NCBI GenBank assembly: GCA_023079485.1
Contig: CM041108.1
Location: 4,154,001 to 4,218,000, forward strand
Source: Archilochus colubris
Taxonomy: Eukaryota > Chordata > Aves > Apodiformes > Trochilidae
Direction of reading: 5' to 3'
Length of the DNA stretch: 64,000 nt
How positions within the stretch are numbered: the first letter of the stretch is position 1; each line of letters begins with the position of its first letter. Made by a program: the position numbers and the translations under genes. Positions 11,781 to 22,972 of the stretch are shown piece after piece. A model generated the notes under the pieces. The model ran no database searches. It was not told where the DNA came from and saw only the letters and a list, made by a program, of their open reading frames with translations.

Positions 11781-14700
11781 ATGTGCAGGGCTGCTGAACA
11801 CAACCAGGAAAAGTTCTTTTCTGAAGAAGAGTGGTTAGGGGCATCCTGACAGGGCAAAATTAGATACCCCTGAACCAGATCTGGGACGAGGTGGAGGAAT
11901 ACAAATGTGCTGCTGAACACACATGTGCCTCAGTACCCATAAATTCTGTAAGAAGCTACAAAACCTCCAGCTGGGACAGCTGATCCTGACAGAAACAGAT
12001 TAGTGGATTCCTCTTGCCATGCAGAAGAACCACAGATCAGGGCTGGGAAGGAGGAGGAATCTATAATGAAACAGGAGATCCTGAGACAAACCCAAGATGA
12101 CACCACATTACTCCTTTTCAGACTTCATTATCCCTTGGGCTTTGCAAGATTACAGAAGTCATAAACTCATGTGGAATGAGCCTCAGGCTAGATCTCAGGA
12201 ACTCAACCTGGCCTGCACTTCCAAGATATGAAACCAGGAATTATTCCAGAGGACACAGCAAATACAGATGAGCTCCAGTGAGTCTGCTCTGTGCTACAAG
12301 GCAGGGCAGTGAACAGCAATCCCCCAGCAAGGAAAAAATATATGGAAAAATAAAGACCCTTCGGAGTTGATTTGTCTCTCAGAACTGGCTGAAAACAGCT
12401 TGAAAATTCTTGAATTTTCCACATACAGAATATAAGACACTCTGAAACCTCAGAGGAAAACCAAACCTCATCCCTTTAGCCTTTTGTACCTTACATTTAG
12501 GAACTCCCCACTAAGCCATGTGCCCCTCTTGTGTATCACAAACTGCCAGCTTCAGGTTCCAGTTCTGACAGCAAAGAGCAGTCCCCCAGTGCTGGAAAAA
12601 ACCAACTGCTCAGCACTAAGATCAGCTCTTCCTTCCACAGGCACTTTTAGAAGCATCTGGAGCAGTTATGCTTTGGTGACTCCCACTAAAGAGAGATGGG
12701 TCAGAAACACCTGGAAGATGACAGGTGACATCTGCATTAAGTCAAGTGGCCACTAAACTTAGCTAAGGGTACTTGGTTGCTCCTCTGCAGTGGAACTCCT
12801 CTTGCAGAAGCAGATAATCACTGCCCATCAATAATTACTAGACTTCTGCAATGAAATTGCAGCCCTTAAGATTCCCAGCTCTCTCTTTGCCTCCTAGATA
12901 CACAGCAAGACTTAACTCCCCTTGCTCAAGTAGAGGCAGGACTACATTTACCCAAGGAAGCACCAACTGCTGCGTGGTCCCATGCTAGAAGTCCTCCCCA
13001 GGATGCTCAAAACAGGTATCACCCAACCAGAAGTGGGCTCCTATTCTGCCAGCACAAAAAAGAACTACCCAGGAAGCTTGAACGAAGATCAAGCCACTCA
13101 CTGAGCAGCAAACAAGATCCTCATGAAATACAAAGCACTCATGAGCAAATTAATGATTGTGGAGAATGCTGGCACAGCCAGTCCTTCCCCATCATCACAT
13201 ACATCTACCCCTAGGCTAAACTTTTCCTTCAGGAATCCCTGCAGCAGATTAAAACAGATTAAAACTCAGATTATTAAATAAGGCAGTGCTCTAACAAGGG
13301 TAACCCACAGATAAATTCCCTCATTTAAACCCTATTTCATCTCAACCAAGCAGACTTATTTCCATTTAACAATCTGAATTCTTTCAGCACTTTCCAGCTC
13401 CCAAAATTGTCTTTGACAAAAGAAATTACATTCAGCCATCATTTTCACATAAAGCTCCATTTAGTCTCTCCAAAACCCTACAAGAGGAATTCCTTAGTGG
13501 TGTCTTTGGGAAGATGAGCCATCCCTCCCTGCAGCCTTCTTACATCCCCAGCCTTTATAACCCTGGGGTCGAGGCAGAGCTGGCAAGTACAGGGCAAAGC
13601 TGCAGATCCCTCCTGTTATTCCCTTTTCACTCCATGCTGAAGTCCACCTCTGTGCTGACATATCAGCATCTGCTTTAGTTCCTCTTCCAGCCTTCCATTT
13701 TTCCTCAGCACTTTTTTTTTTCAGTAATTTCATCCAACAGCTTCAATCTCATCCCAGTGAGGGAGAAGAGGAGCAAGAACCAGGATCTGTCTCACCTTCT
13801 TTGTCACCAGGTTGCTCTCTGCTTCTGGGATTGGGACTTTTTCAAATGCTCTAGGTTCAAAACACCTGGATACCATGAGCTGGAGCTTCTGAATCCATGC
13901 CAGGACAATTTGGGCTTTTAGCTTTACAGGGGTGTGTTTATCTTAAACTGAGCCCCAAGCAGTTAGCACTGGAGGGAAGTGCCCTCCCAGGTCAAAAGCA
14001 CCTTTTTTGGGAAGGTTTCCCAACAGTGTCTTGCAGTGTCTAATGCTAGCAGGAGGGCTTCACCACCTCCCTGAGCTGAGCACTGCACACATTGCATCCA
14101 GAGGAGCTGGTCCTGAGTTTGCAGTCCCCACATCTCCACCAAGCAAGGTCGAGTGAAGTTGCCGATAGGAGAATGATGAATAAACCTCTGAACAGAAAGC
14201 AGATCAAAGAAAAAGAAAGAAATCCTACCTTGCACTCACAGTGGGAGCATCTCAGCTCTGCTCCACCAGACTGTTACAAGCTGGAGCTGCCTTGCTGTCT
14301 CCCATCTGCCATCCTCCAGATTGCCTTCTCAGGATGCTTAGAACAGCTCACTGGTATCAACTTCAGCTTTATCTCAACTCACCTTGAAAAACTTGGGCCA
14401 CTACTTTAATCTGCAAGGCTACTCTCCACCTCACTTCCTGAAAACAACCTCCAAAACATGTCACAGTCACTACAGACATGCATCTCCCTAAAAGCAAGCA
14501 CCCATATCCTCCAGCCATCTGTCCAGAGGTGCCCCATCCTCCAGAGTCAGCCTGGACAGGGCTCCTGCCTCCCCTGCATGCTTATTCCAATTTTGTAACT
14601 CAACCCAGCTCCTTCCCTTACCCCCAGAATCTCCTGTTCAGTTCAAGAGGCTCTTTAAATGTAAGTTAATCAGTGCGTGAGGAGGAACAAATTTGAAGCT

Positions 14701-14989
14701 CAAAGCATTGCTGATGCTGGCACTAAGTTTTCAGGTGCCCTGAGCTGCCAAGGCAGCTGCTTTCTTATCAAGTGAGCACTGCTTTGCAGTGTGATGGCAC
14801 TCACTCCAGGAAGGGACTGCTAAATATATTTAATTCAGGTTTATTCCACAGTGAAGTCAAGCTCACCACAGAGCTGTGAAATCCATCCTTCCTCAGCTGC
14901 CCACACAGATAGCCAGGGGCAAGGGGCTGGGCAGCAGTCATCTGTCATGCAGACTGATGCACAAACCTATCTCATGCTGCACTGGAGCT

Positions 14990-15165
14990 TTCTGCAGAAA
15001 TTCCAGCTTTGCTGAGTTTGGCTCCGAGTTGGAATTAATTTTGGCAGCTGTTTAGGCAGGGAACCAAGCATCTTTCATTCATGTAATTGACTTTTTTATT
15101 CATACATATATATGAAAAAATAATGAAAGAAGTGACAGAGTAGCTCTTGCAATGACTATGAAATA
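14990..15165. promoter_or_regulatory. Possible conserved non-coding element
   Basis: This block has TTTGGCTCCGAGTTGGAATTAATTTTGGC, read in pieces as an NF1-like half-site pair around a homeodomain AATTAATT core. It is followed by TTCATTCATGTAATTGAC and a short TATATATA. The motif density is suggestive only. Confidence 0.25.
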
Positions 15166-16761
15166 AAAAGACCTGTGCTAAAAAAGGCTCTGTGGTCGAA
15201 TACACAAAGTGCTGCCCAGAGGCAAGTAACAGTATTTAGATAGAAAATATGTTACAAGACTCACAGGTCCTGACCTTTGGTTCTGGGATGTCTGAAGCAA
15301 AACCCCAGATGTGCACCTATTCCTGTCCAGCCCCTGGCACTCATCCTGCAACCCTGAAAGAGAGAGGTTTGACCTTTGCAGTGACAAACCTCTCCATCCC
15401 TAGCTCCTCAAAGTAAATTTTCCTCTTCCTGCTGAATTAGCACCTACTTGGAACTCAGTCACCTTCCAGATCTACAATCAGCCCAGCACAGGGCAGCAGC
15501 TTTACCCATGCTGGTGAGCAAGGAACTTTCATTAGACAAGCAAATGAAAAAAACAGAGCTCTATGCTGACTTGCAAGGCTCTTTTTCCATAACTGCCAGC
15601 TGGCTCCCCCCTCCAGATGCTCTGCACAGTGAGATCTATACCTATATAATAGATATGTGGAGATATAATGAATCAAAACAAAGCTTAAGGCCTCTTGGGA
15701 TGTACAACGTAGCCTGCCTCTCAGACACAAAGGAACAGCAACAGATCAGTAAAAACAACTCTGCCACAGAGGTGCAAAACACATAAAGAGAGACTCTGCC
15801 TCCCTGAACCCACACCTCTCCTCACTCCATGCCCTGCAGCATCCATCCAGGAGCTAAATCTGCTTATATTATCCATATTATCACAGTGCTGGATGCCTTA
15901 GGTGTAAACCAGGAGCTCATTATGCTTTCTGTGGCAAAATTACAGCCCAGAGAGGCACAATTCCCTCCCACACTGGTCCCCCAGGTGATGCAATGGGCAC
16001 AGCCTGCCCGGGCAAGTGGGGCAGCCCCTGTGGCCAGTGGGCACATGCCGTGGGCATCCTTCACCCACAGAGCCAGCATGGCTAAGGCACATAGATCAGG
16101 TCATCCCACTTTGCACCAAGGCCCTGTTTCTTCCACGAAGGGTCCCTGGGGCAGGCAGTTCAGTCTCAAATCCATTTTCTCCTGATCACAGGCAATTCGT
16201 GAAGAAACCTCTGTAGCAGAAGAAACCATCAGTCTCTCCTTCTCTTTGGTACCCAGCCCTCAGTCAGCGTGCTGAACGGGCCCCTCACTGTTTAAAATCA
16301 AAGCAAAACGCAGCAGGGATGCAGGGCTTGTACATCCCCCAAGTCCTGGCTTGCAGCTCAGCCCAATTCCCCCTCCTTGCTCCCAGGGCTCCTCTCTCAG
16401 CAGCCCTCACTTTATCACCCCAGTTTTAACTCACACTTTGATGGTGCTAATGAGCCTCCTGCCTCTGCAGGGGGGGGAGAAGACACCCCTTGGAAAAAAA
16501 TAACATTTGCAGAGGCAGGAGGAACAGAAAGCAAACCCAGCCTGCGGGCAGAGACCACCCAGCAACCACCTTCTGCCCAGATCCCAACCTCAAGGTGCAG
16601 GGAGCCTGAACGCTCCTCCCTGGCATCCAACATCAAAAGCATTTGAGAACCACTTTTTATCTGATCAGAGAAGAGCAGGTTAGATAAGGGACTGCAGCAG
16701 TCACCAGCAGCATAAGGCATCTCTTTGAAGAGCTTCAGTTGCCTTTTTCTGGACTAAAAAG

Positions 16762-16779
16762 AAAAAAAAAAAAAAAAAA
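16762..16779. repeat. Poly-A run (18)
   Basis: This is an uninterrupted A run preceded by AAAAAG. No retrocopy body is visible upstream. Confidence 0.8.
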
Positions 16780-19700
16780 GGCTCATTTCATCCTTTTTCA
16801 TGACCACTTAGGATGGGGAAGGGATGGTCAGGAGATGGGGCACTGTTAGCCACTCGTGCTGTAAAAACAGCAGCACCTGGAGAGAAGTGCAAAGAATCAA
16901 AGGGCAAGTCTGGAAAAGGCATTGCTGAAAGGGCCTGGTATCTACAGCACTGAGGTTTTTGGAAAAAATTAAGATTATGCACATAACTTGGAAAACATAA
17001 ATAAAATATCAGTATCCTGGAAGAATAATGAAAACAGAATTAAAAGGGCAAATAGTTAACAAATTAATATTGTATTTTTCTCCACCTCTCACTGCTCTTC
17101 AGCAGCAAATGACAACTAACTGTGAATCTACTTCACCTTAATGAACTTAACTGGGCCTTTTTAATATTGGAGGAAATTAAACATTTACAGTGTTTCAGCC
17201 AGACAAATGTACTGTCATGCATCAACAGAGATGTGGATACCTCTCCTCCTCCTCCCCCTCTCTCCACACTCCTCTATTTTTTTCGATTCTTAGATTCTTG
17301 GAAAGTCCTGAATGAAATGTGAAAGCCTTTTTAGAAAAATAAGATAAAATCAATATACGAGTGCTCAAATAAGACCAGTGAGACATGAATTGAGCAGAGG
17401 ACTGATCTGAAGCTAGAACTGAAGTTGAGAAAGGTGTCCAGGAGAAGGGCAGCTGCTCTGTGGACTTGTGGAAAGCCATGGAGCACCCCTGGGAAAGCCT
17501 TTAGCTTGGGTTTCCAGGAACTAGGACCCCAAAATCCACATGGGAAGCATTTACTCCCATTTAATGCCAACCCAGCTGTAAACGTTACATTGTCATAGCC
17601 ATGCAGCATGGGGACAGCATGGATTCATCCCTCATTTCTCCAGATGCACCTTGGCAAAGAGTTAACCACTTCTCCATCCCTTGTGCCCACGAGGTACCCC
17701 TCAACCCATGGGTCCTGCCCATGGATGTCTAACAAGCACTGCAGGTACAACCTTAGGCACTGTCTCTCCGTGGTGACCAGTGCAGATGATTCCCTTATAA
17801 TGCTTTAAAAGCAGATAGGTGCATGCACAGAGATGCCAGGTAATCACCTGGGGCTCAGCAACTTGTTTCTTCCCACCTCTTCCCCTCCCCATCTGCTGCT
17901 TTCTGGCAAGGAATGAGCCCTGAGCTGTGCCCCCTCCTGCAGAGGCAGCACCTCTGCTCCTTCACTGGTGGGACAGCTGGCAGAAAGTCTCCTAACCCCT
18001 ACCAGAAGCTTCATCTGCTTAAACACTAATTGTAATTACAAGCAGGAAGGTTTTCCAGCAACAGCACCACGGTGTGAGGCTCACAGATTGCTTGGGCTGT
18101 GCTTCAGGCTGATGGCAGCAGCCTTGCTGGGCTCAAAGCTGGGGTCAGGCTCTGCTGGGGAACAGTAAATTGAGGGCCAGCAGCTTCTCACAGCTGCATC
18201 ATCCCCAAAAGCCCTGGGGACATCACAAAGCAGCACTGTGCAAGGAAAGGAGTTTGTGTTTTGTCAGTGTCAAAAGCAGAGGTGAGTGCAGGGGGGATTC
18301 CAGCTGTGCCAGCTGCTCCAGTCAGGATCTGGGGGTACTGGGGCTGGCACAAGCCGACCCCCCACAAAGCCACAACCCTTCCTGCCTGCTGAAGAAGGCA
18401 CAGTTGTGTCCCAGAACACAGTTGTGCTTCCCTTTATCTCAAACCACACACCTGCAAGAAGAGCTGTTCCTACCCCAGCAGCTGACATGGCCATTTCTCT
18501 TCTAGAGCATCAGGGGGACTGACTGCATCATCAGGGGACATCATATCCCCCTTTAAAATGTTAAATAACACTCTGCCTTGTGGAATGTTGTCTCCAGTGC
18601 CTTCAGGAGAATTATGGATATCCTCAGGAAGCTAAACTAAATGCTCTCCAATTCTGTTCATTGCCATTATTGTTCATTTTTGCCTTGCACATTTTAATGC
18701 TCAGGGCTTCTTCCTTGCTCCAGCCCCAAACTACACTGGACAGAAGGACACCAGGCAGCTATGGGGCCTTGACCTCACTAAACAATGTCCTAAGCACCTT
18801 GGGAAGGGAATTAGATGGGGATGCAAGACCACGCAAGTGATGCTCTGCTACACAGCTCTGTGACAGGATGGTAAGCAGGAAATCGAGGGGCACCAAGCAA
18901 CCAGAGTGATGCCAAAAAACCTTTATGCAAGGCTCCAACCTGCCTTTTCCCACCTACTTCAGCATGCACAGCTAAATCCCAGTGATTTCCCCTAACCTGG
19001 AGCATCCCAAGAACATTATCTTGACATTAAAGCTACACAGAGTAGATTCAGGAAAGCCACAGCCCTTTAGGTATTCCAGATTTCGGGAAACATGCCTAGG
19101 AACAAGTAGAAATGTCCCAGGCTGGCACATGGAGTGACTTCCCACCATCAGTTTGTATTCACATTGCTTCTCTTGTGGAAGCACTGAGACAGCACTGCTG
19201 CAAACTCCTGAGTTCCCTGGGAATGGGGTGGGAAAACCTAAGAAAATACTCGGAATGCTTGGGCTGCACCTTTTGTATAAAGTTTGTGAACTTGGGAGGT
19301 AGAGGGCAGGAAAGAAGTTGGGTAGCTAGAGGAAACTGCAGAAAATAGCACCCCAAAGATCTGCAGGGCTGAAGGAGACCTTGGAAGGGGTTTGTCAGCA
19401 CACTGCAGTGCTGCTGAGGCCACTGCTACTTAGGGCAATTCCAGGGATAAACCCCAGCTCTGCCTGTATATGAATTTTAAATGAACTCTCAGTAAACTCA
19501 ATGAATCTAACAAGAGAATACCAATTTAAGGCTCGGATGGTCTGCTCTGTAAGACCAAGTAAATAACTTGGTGAATAACTCAAGTTAATTTCCTGACACT
19601 TCACTGAGCATGAGTGAACAAACAAGAAAAAAAAAAAAAGCAAAAACAAAGAATTATTTCTACAGCCAGTGGATGCTGCAGGAAACCAGAGCTGGGGGAG

Positions 19701-20439
19701 AGTCCAGAGCACTCTGCTCCATCCATACTCCTGCTCTGGCACAGGGATGGGCAGGGGGAAGCTGATGGCTTTTGTGGGTTTGGTGGGGATGGGCAAGCAC
19801 CTGGGTTTTGCTCCCAGGACTTTTTGGTAGGATATACATTGGCTTTTTCCTCATGCCTTGAGGGAATTCCTTACATACTGTTTGGGATACACCAAGTGGG
19901 TCAGTGCTTTTCCCCTCAAAGGTCTCCAGAACGATGTGAATAGGAGACTTTCTCCAGGACAGGATGAGAAGGGAGCACACAAAATTTAAGGCTGAAAAAG
20001 CAGCTTAAGAATAAAAAAATAATAGCAATAAAAATAACAATTAAAAAAAAAATTACCAGTGTAATTTTTCCTATGTATCCAGGAGAGAAATAGAGCATAG
20101 GATGGGGTACAGATTGTACCTGTGCATGCCAAAGTCACAGGGAAGGTCACCCTGCAGCCTATTCTGTTCATTTTTTTGCACAGATGATGCCTCTGAAGCT
20201 CTCTGCAATGCAACACTCCTTGTTTGTCCCATCCAGGCCAGCAAAACTTCCTGTCACTCTGTGCTCCAAGATGAAGCAACCTAGTGCCAAGAAACTCCAC
20301 GGAGAAATACCAGGGCCAAGATCCACTTCAAACCCCAAGAAAGCAGCAGTAGGGAAGCTGAGTTCTTGGTATAAAAGCCAAGAACCCCTGACTCAGCATC
20401 ACTGTGCCTGCTTCAGCCCTTGGTGAAGAAACCAGACAT

Positions 20440-20690
20440 GGCATTGCCCAGGTCCACCTCCCAGAACTAATCAAATAACTATCCATTTGAGCAGTCTATT
20501 ACCAGATGGCTTTCAGAATTGTTTTAAATGCTAGCTTGCATTTTCTTTGAATATTTAAATGCTCCTGCTGGTGTGTTTTCCTTTTCTATGCAGTGCATTG
20601 ATTTATGTTGCTAGATACCATATCCCCCTGCCTTGCCAAAAGCATTCATTTGGGAATGATTTCAGAGTTGCTAGTAATATTTTTTCCTTT
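20440..20690. promoter_or_regulatory. Possible conserved non-coding element
   Basis: The plus strand carries CTAATCAAATAAC, CATTTGAG, CCAGATGGC (E-box), TTTTAAATGCTAGC, GAATATTTAAATGC and CATTGATTTATG in a repeat-free setting. A poly-T tract follows at about 20720-20750. This is a candidate only. Confidence 0.25.
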
Positions 20691-21069
20691 CCTTTTATTT
20701 TGTACTTTATTTTTATTAACTTTTCTTTTTTTTTTCTTTTTTTTTTTCTGGCTATATTGTTATAATAAAACCTTACCTTAAAGAAACACAACCAAAAACC
20801 AGATTTCCTGGGAGCAGCTGCTCCTGTGTCCCCTGAACACAGGGACAGCCTGGCTTCTTCTCACCTACCCTCAGGGGTCAGCACTGATGTGGTCTCACAG
20901 CTCTCATCACCCTCTCCATTTGGGGAACCCCTGAATATTCTGAGCCCTGGAGGGCAGCAGAGCAGCCCGTCCTGCCCCCAGTGCAGCAAAACACAGATTT
21001 CTTTGCAAGTCCTCTGCCAGGAAGACAAAAGCACAGTTCCATCCCTCTCCAGTGCCTTCAGGGTGGAGG

Positions 21070-21345
21070 TCATAGCGTAGAATGGTTGGAAGGGATCTCA
21101 AGGATCATCTCATCCAACCCCTCTAATATTATTGTTTATGAGATGTCTCAGCACTCCATCAAGCTGAGATTTAAAACTTTCCAAAGTGGGCAAATCCCTG
21201 GGAGACCATTCCAATGTCTGACTGACCTCACACTGAAAAATTTTCCTCTCGTGTTCAAACAGAAGCTCCCCAGGAGCAACTTGTGCCCATTGCCCTTTGT
21301 CTTGTCCATGGGACTCCTTGTAAACAGGGAGTCTCCATCATGACC
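21070..21345 (-). mobile_element. CR1 LINE, 3' fragment (a different, older-looking subfamily)
   Basis: This reverse-oriented CR1 fragment starts with the TCATAGCGTAGAATGGTTGG terminal section and GAAGGGATCTCAAGGATCATC, then CCAACCCCTCTAATATTATTG, CATTCCAATGTCTGACTGAC, TTGTGCCCATTGCCCTTTGT and GGGAGTCTCCATCATGACC. The middle differs from the other two copies, so it belongs to another CR1 subfamily. It is 5'-truncated and non-coding. Confidence 0.85.
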
Positions 21346-21502
21346 TTACCACCATCCTTATTCTTGCCAATCCATTAGAAAGAAATCACTGATCCAGAGA
21401 GATAAGAAAAAAAAAACATCTCATTTTGTCAGTGTATCACTGGCAAAGGCAGAAACTGATGACTATATAACTAGGTAACTGAGAACAGGAGAAAGGCAAA
21501 TT

Positions 21503-21589
21503 TATAATACTTCAAGTACTATATAATGCTTCAAATATTTTAAAATACTTCAGGTATTTTAATATTGCAAGTATTTTAATACTTCAAGT
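21503..21589. repeat. AT-rich minisatellite, 17-19 bp unit, about five diverged copies
   Basis: The unit is close to AATACTTCAAGTATTTT. Successive copies read TAATACTTCAAGTACTATA, TAATGCTTCAAATATTTTA, AAATACTTCAGGTATTTT, AATATTGCAAGTATTTT and AATACTTCAAG. Each copy holds a short inverted pair (ACTT/AAGT), so the tract can form cruciforms. Confidence 0.75.
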
Positions 21590-22698
21590 GGATGTGGACA
21601 GCCAGGTCAGTTCCCAGCCAGGTTTGCAGCCCTCTCCTGCCCTTCCCCTCTCACTCCCAAGCACCCACAGCATTTTCCCCACGGAAGGACAGGACTGGGG
21701 CACCAGGCATAATGAAGAACCTGCAAACCTTCAGCATCCTGATAATATACTGCCTATCCCTCCTTGCTAGCTCCAGGGGAGGATCTGCCCATCAACATGA
21801 AATGCAGTCTGCAGAGCTGAGGCTATGAAGCATCTCCACATGAATCACAGCTGGGGGACATAAAACACTCTGCCCGGGCTCCTGCCACCACACACCCTCC
21901 CTTCCCATATTTCTGAGCTGTTCCATGCTCCACTAGCAGAGGGGAGAAGTAATTTTGCTTCAAGTGTCACCTGGGAAAGTTGCAAAGGGGGACAGGAATA
22001 GATTAGCTTCTTATCTGCAACAAATGGTTAATAAAACCAGGTAGGAGCTCTGGAGAGAACAGGCAGGAGAAGCAGTTTTCTTTCTAAGCAGCAGAGCAAA
22101 GTGTCAATACTACAAAGTAAGTTTCATTACAAGGTTTCTGGATGCATTTCTTTTCCCTAATCCTCCCAGGCAGCAAGCAAAGATGATGGTGCCTGTTCCT
22201 GAACACTTTTTAATAAAGCCCAAAGGAACCCAAATGCATAGGGCTCATAAAAATGCAGCATTTTGGAGTTATTAATGTTCCTGTGGCACCACTTAACTAA
22301 GTTCAGTTTGGGCTCAAACATTCCTTGCTCATGAATCTGGGGACAAATCATTCTGTGACAAAAACCTATTTCCTTCTGTGTGGAACTGAGGAAGGGAAGC
22401 AGGACTTGGGGGGTGGGTGCAAGTTTCATTCCTCGGGGCCTCTTCAAGGAGTGGATTTCACTTCCAGTTTATAGAGGAGATTCCCATCAGGTGGCATTAC
22501 CTCCATGAAAATCCATGCCAATACATCCACAATACCCCACCAAGGGTTGTTTTTTCCTTTACACAAGGTTGTTTTCCTTTACAAAATAAAGGAGGGAAGA
22601 TTCCCCAAATGCAAGGGAGACCCAGCAGCACATAACTCAGCCCAACCTGAGCAGGGAGGACGAGCCCAAGGCAGGAGCAGAACCCCCACCAGCACCAA
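21590..22698. other. GRIK4: Intron stretch just downstream of the GRIK4 exon
   Basis: Unique sequence with a diverged small tandem duplication at 22542-22583 (AAGGGTTGTTTTTTCC then AAGGTTGTTTTCC, each followed by TTTACA). No other exon or element is recognised. Confidence 0.5.
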
Positions 22699-22744
22699 GC
22701 TTCCCTCATCCTAGCATCCCAGCTGGGCTTCCCTCATCCCAGCA
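22699..22744. repeat. Short direct repeat beside the GRIK4 donor
   Basis: GCTTCCCTCATCCTAGCA at 22699-22716 recurs with one change at 22727-22744. It lies about 70 bases into the intron on the transcript strand. It is probably a simple slippage or duplication event. Confidence 0.7.
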
Positions 22745-22809
22745 CAGCAAGGCAAAGTGATCCAAACAGAGAGTGTCAGGATGGTTAAACACAGGGCAGA
22801 GCCAGCTTT

Positions 22810-22818
22810 GTACTCACC
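22810..22818 (-). other. GRIK4: Splice donor of the GRIK4 first coding exon
   Basis: On the minus strand the exon ends ATTG and the intron opens GTGAGTAC, a near-perfect donor. The last exon base is 22818 and the intron starts at 22817. The split is phase 1. Confidence 0.85.
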
Positions 22819-22899
22819 AATCCTCAGGGAATGGGGGCTGGCAGTGATCCTCATCAGCCACAGCAGAAGGAGCACCAGAGGTGCCAAGACACGGGGCAT
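22818..22899 (-). CDS. GRIK4: GRIK4 first coding exon (kainate receptor subunit GluK4/KA1, N-terminus)
   Basis: This is the coding part of one exon and holds the start of GluK4 (KA1). GluK4 is a high-affinity kainate-type ionotropic glutamate receptor subunit that works in neuronal membranes only when assembled with GluK1-3. Read on the minus strand from 22899, it gives 27 codons plus one base. The peptide begins MPRVLAPLVLLLLWLM and ends SPHSLRI. The run of leucines is the hydrophobic core of a signal peptide, with likely cleavage near the TA-SPHS junction. The MPRV-APLVLL start and the SPHSLRI end match what I recall of mammalian GRIK4. The paralogue GRIK5 starts differently, so GRIK4 is preferred. 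A consensus GTGAGT donor follows directly and leaves phase 1 (one G), which fits the RIA continuation of the family. The start context has A at -3. The downstream coding exons are not in the window, so only about 3% of a roughly 950-residue protein is here. Confidence 0.9.
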
Positions 22900-22949
22900 C
22901 TTCCATAAATCCTCATGGAGCCCTTTGGTGGTCTGGGCATGACATAACT
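22900..22949 (-). other. GRIK4: GRIK4 5'UTR part of the first coding exon
   Basis: These fifty bases lie between the splice acceptor and the start codon. They contain four ATGs upstream of the chosen start, at 22945, 22940, 22916 and 22906 (minus strand), all out of frame with it. The first opens an uORF of ten codons that closes at 22913. The second and third share a frame that runs past the main start and stops within the exon. The fourth is seven bases before the main ATG and its frame is still open at the exon end. The main frame itself is open back to the acceptor. I chose the ATG at 22899 because its peptide matches the family start and begins a signal peptide. The many upstream ATGs suggest weak or regulated translation, which is inference. 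Confidence 0.75.
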
Positions 22950-22972
22950 CTGCAGGGAGAGAACACACAGCC
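22948..22972 (-). other. GRIK4: Splice acceptor in front of the GRIK4 first coding exon
   Basis: On the minus strand a pyrimidine-rich stretch (TGTGTTCTCTCCCTGCAG) ends in CAG at 22950, and the exon begins AGTTATG at 22949. A CTGCTGAG sequence some 40-50 bases upstream could serve as branch point. An acceptor here means at least one non-coding exon lies further right, probably beyond the window. Confidence 0.8.

Larger units (their letters stand above)
11781..21069. other. Intron stretch, otherwise featureless
   Basis: Unique intronic sequence with poly-A runs near 16762-16779 and 19627-19639 and poly-T near 13700. Two AT-rich blocks (about 14990-15170 and 20440-20690) look complex enough to be conserved elements and are listed separately. 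I see no splice-flanked open frames with family resemblance. Confidence 0.6.
1..22817 (-). other. GRIK4: GRIK4 intron after the first coding exon (partial)
   Basis: Everything left of the donor is intron that runs off the window. I looked on the minus strand for the next exon, which should encode the start of the amino-terminal domain (AAILDDPMEC-like), and did not find it. That fits the very long introns of this gene in other vertebrates. The intron holds three CR1 pieces, minisatellites, homopolymers and a few possible conserved elements, listed separately. The open frames inside it are short, lack homology I recognise and have no splice context. Confidence 0.75.

Noticed and set aside
1..22800. 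Search for the second coding exon of GRIK4
   Set aside because: No minus-strand stretch resembling the ILDDPMEC/VEVDIFELL region with splice sites was seen. A computed spliced alignment could still find it.
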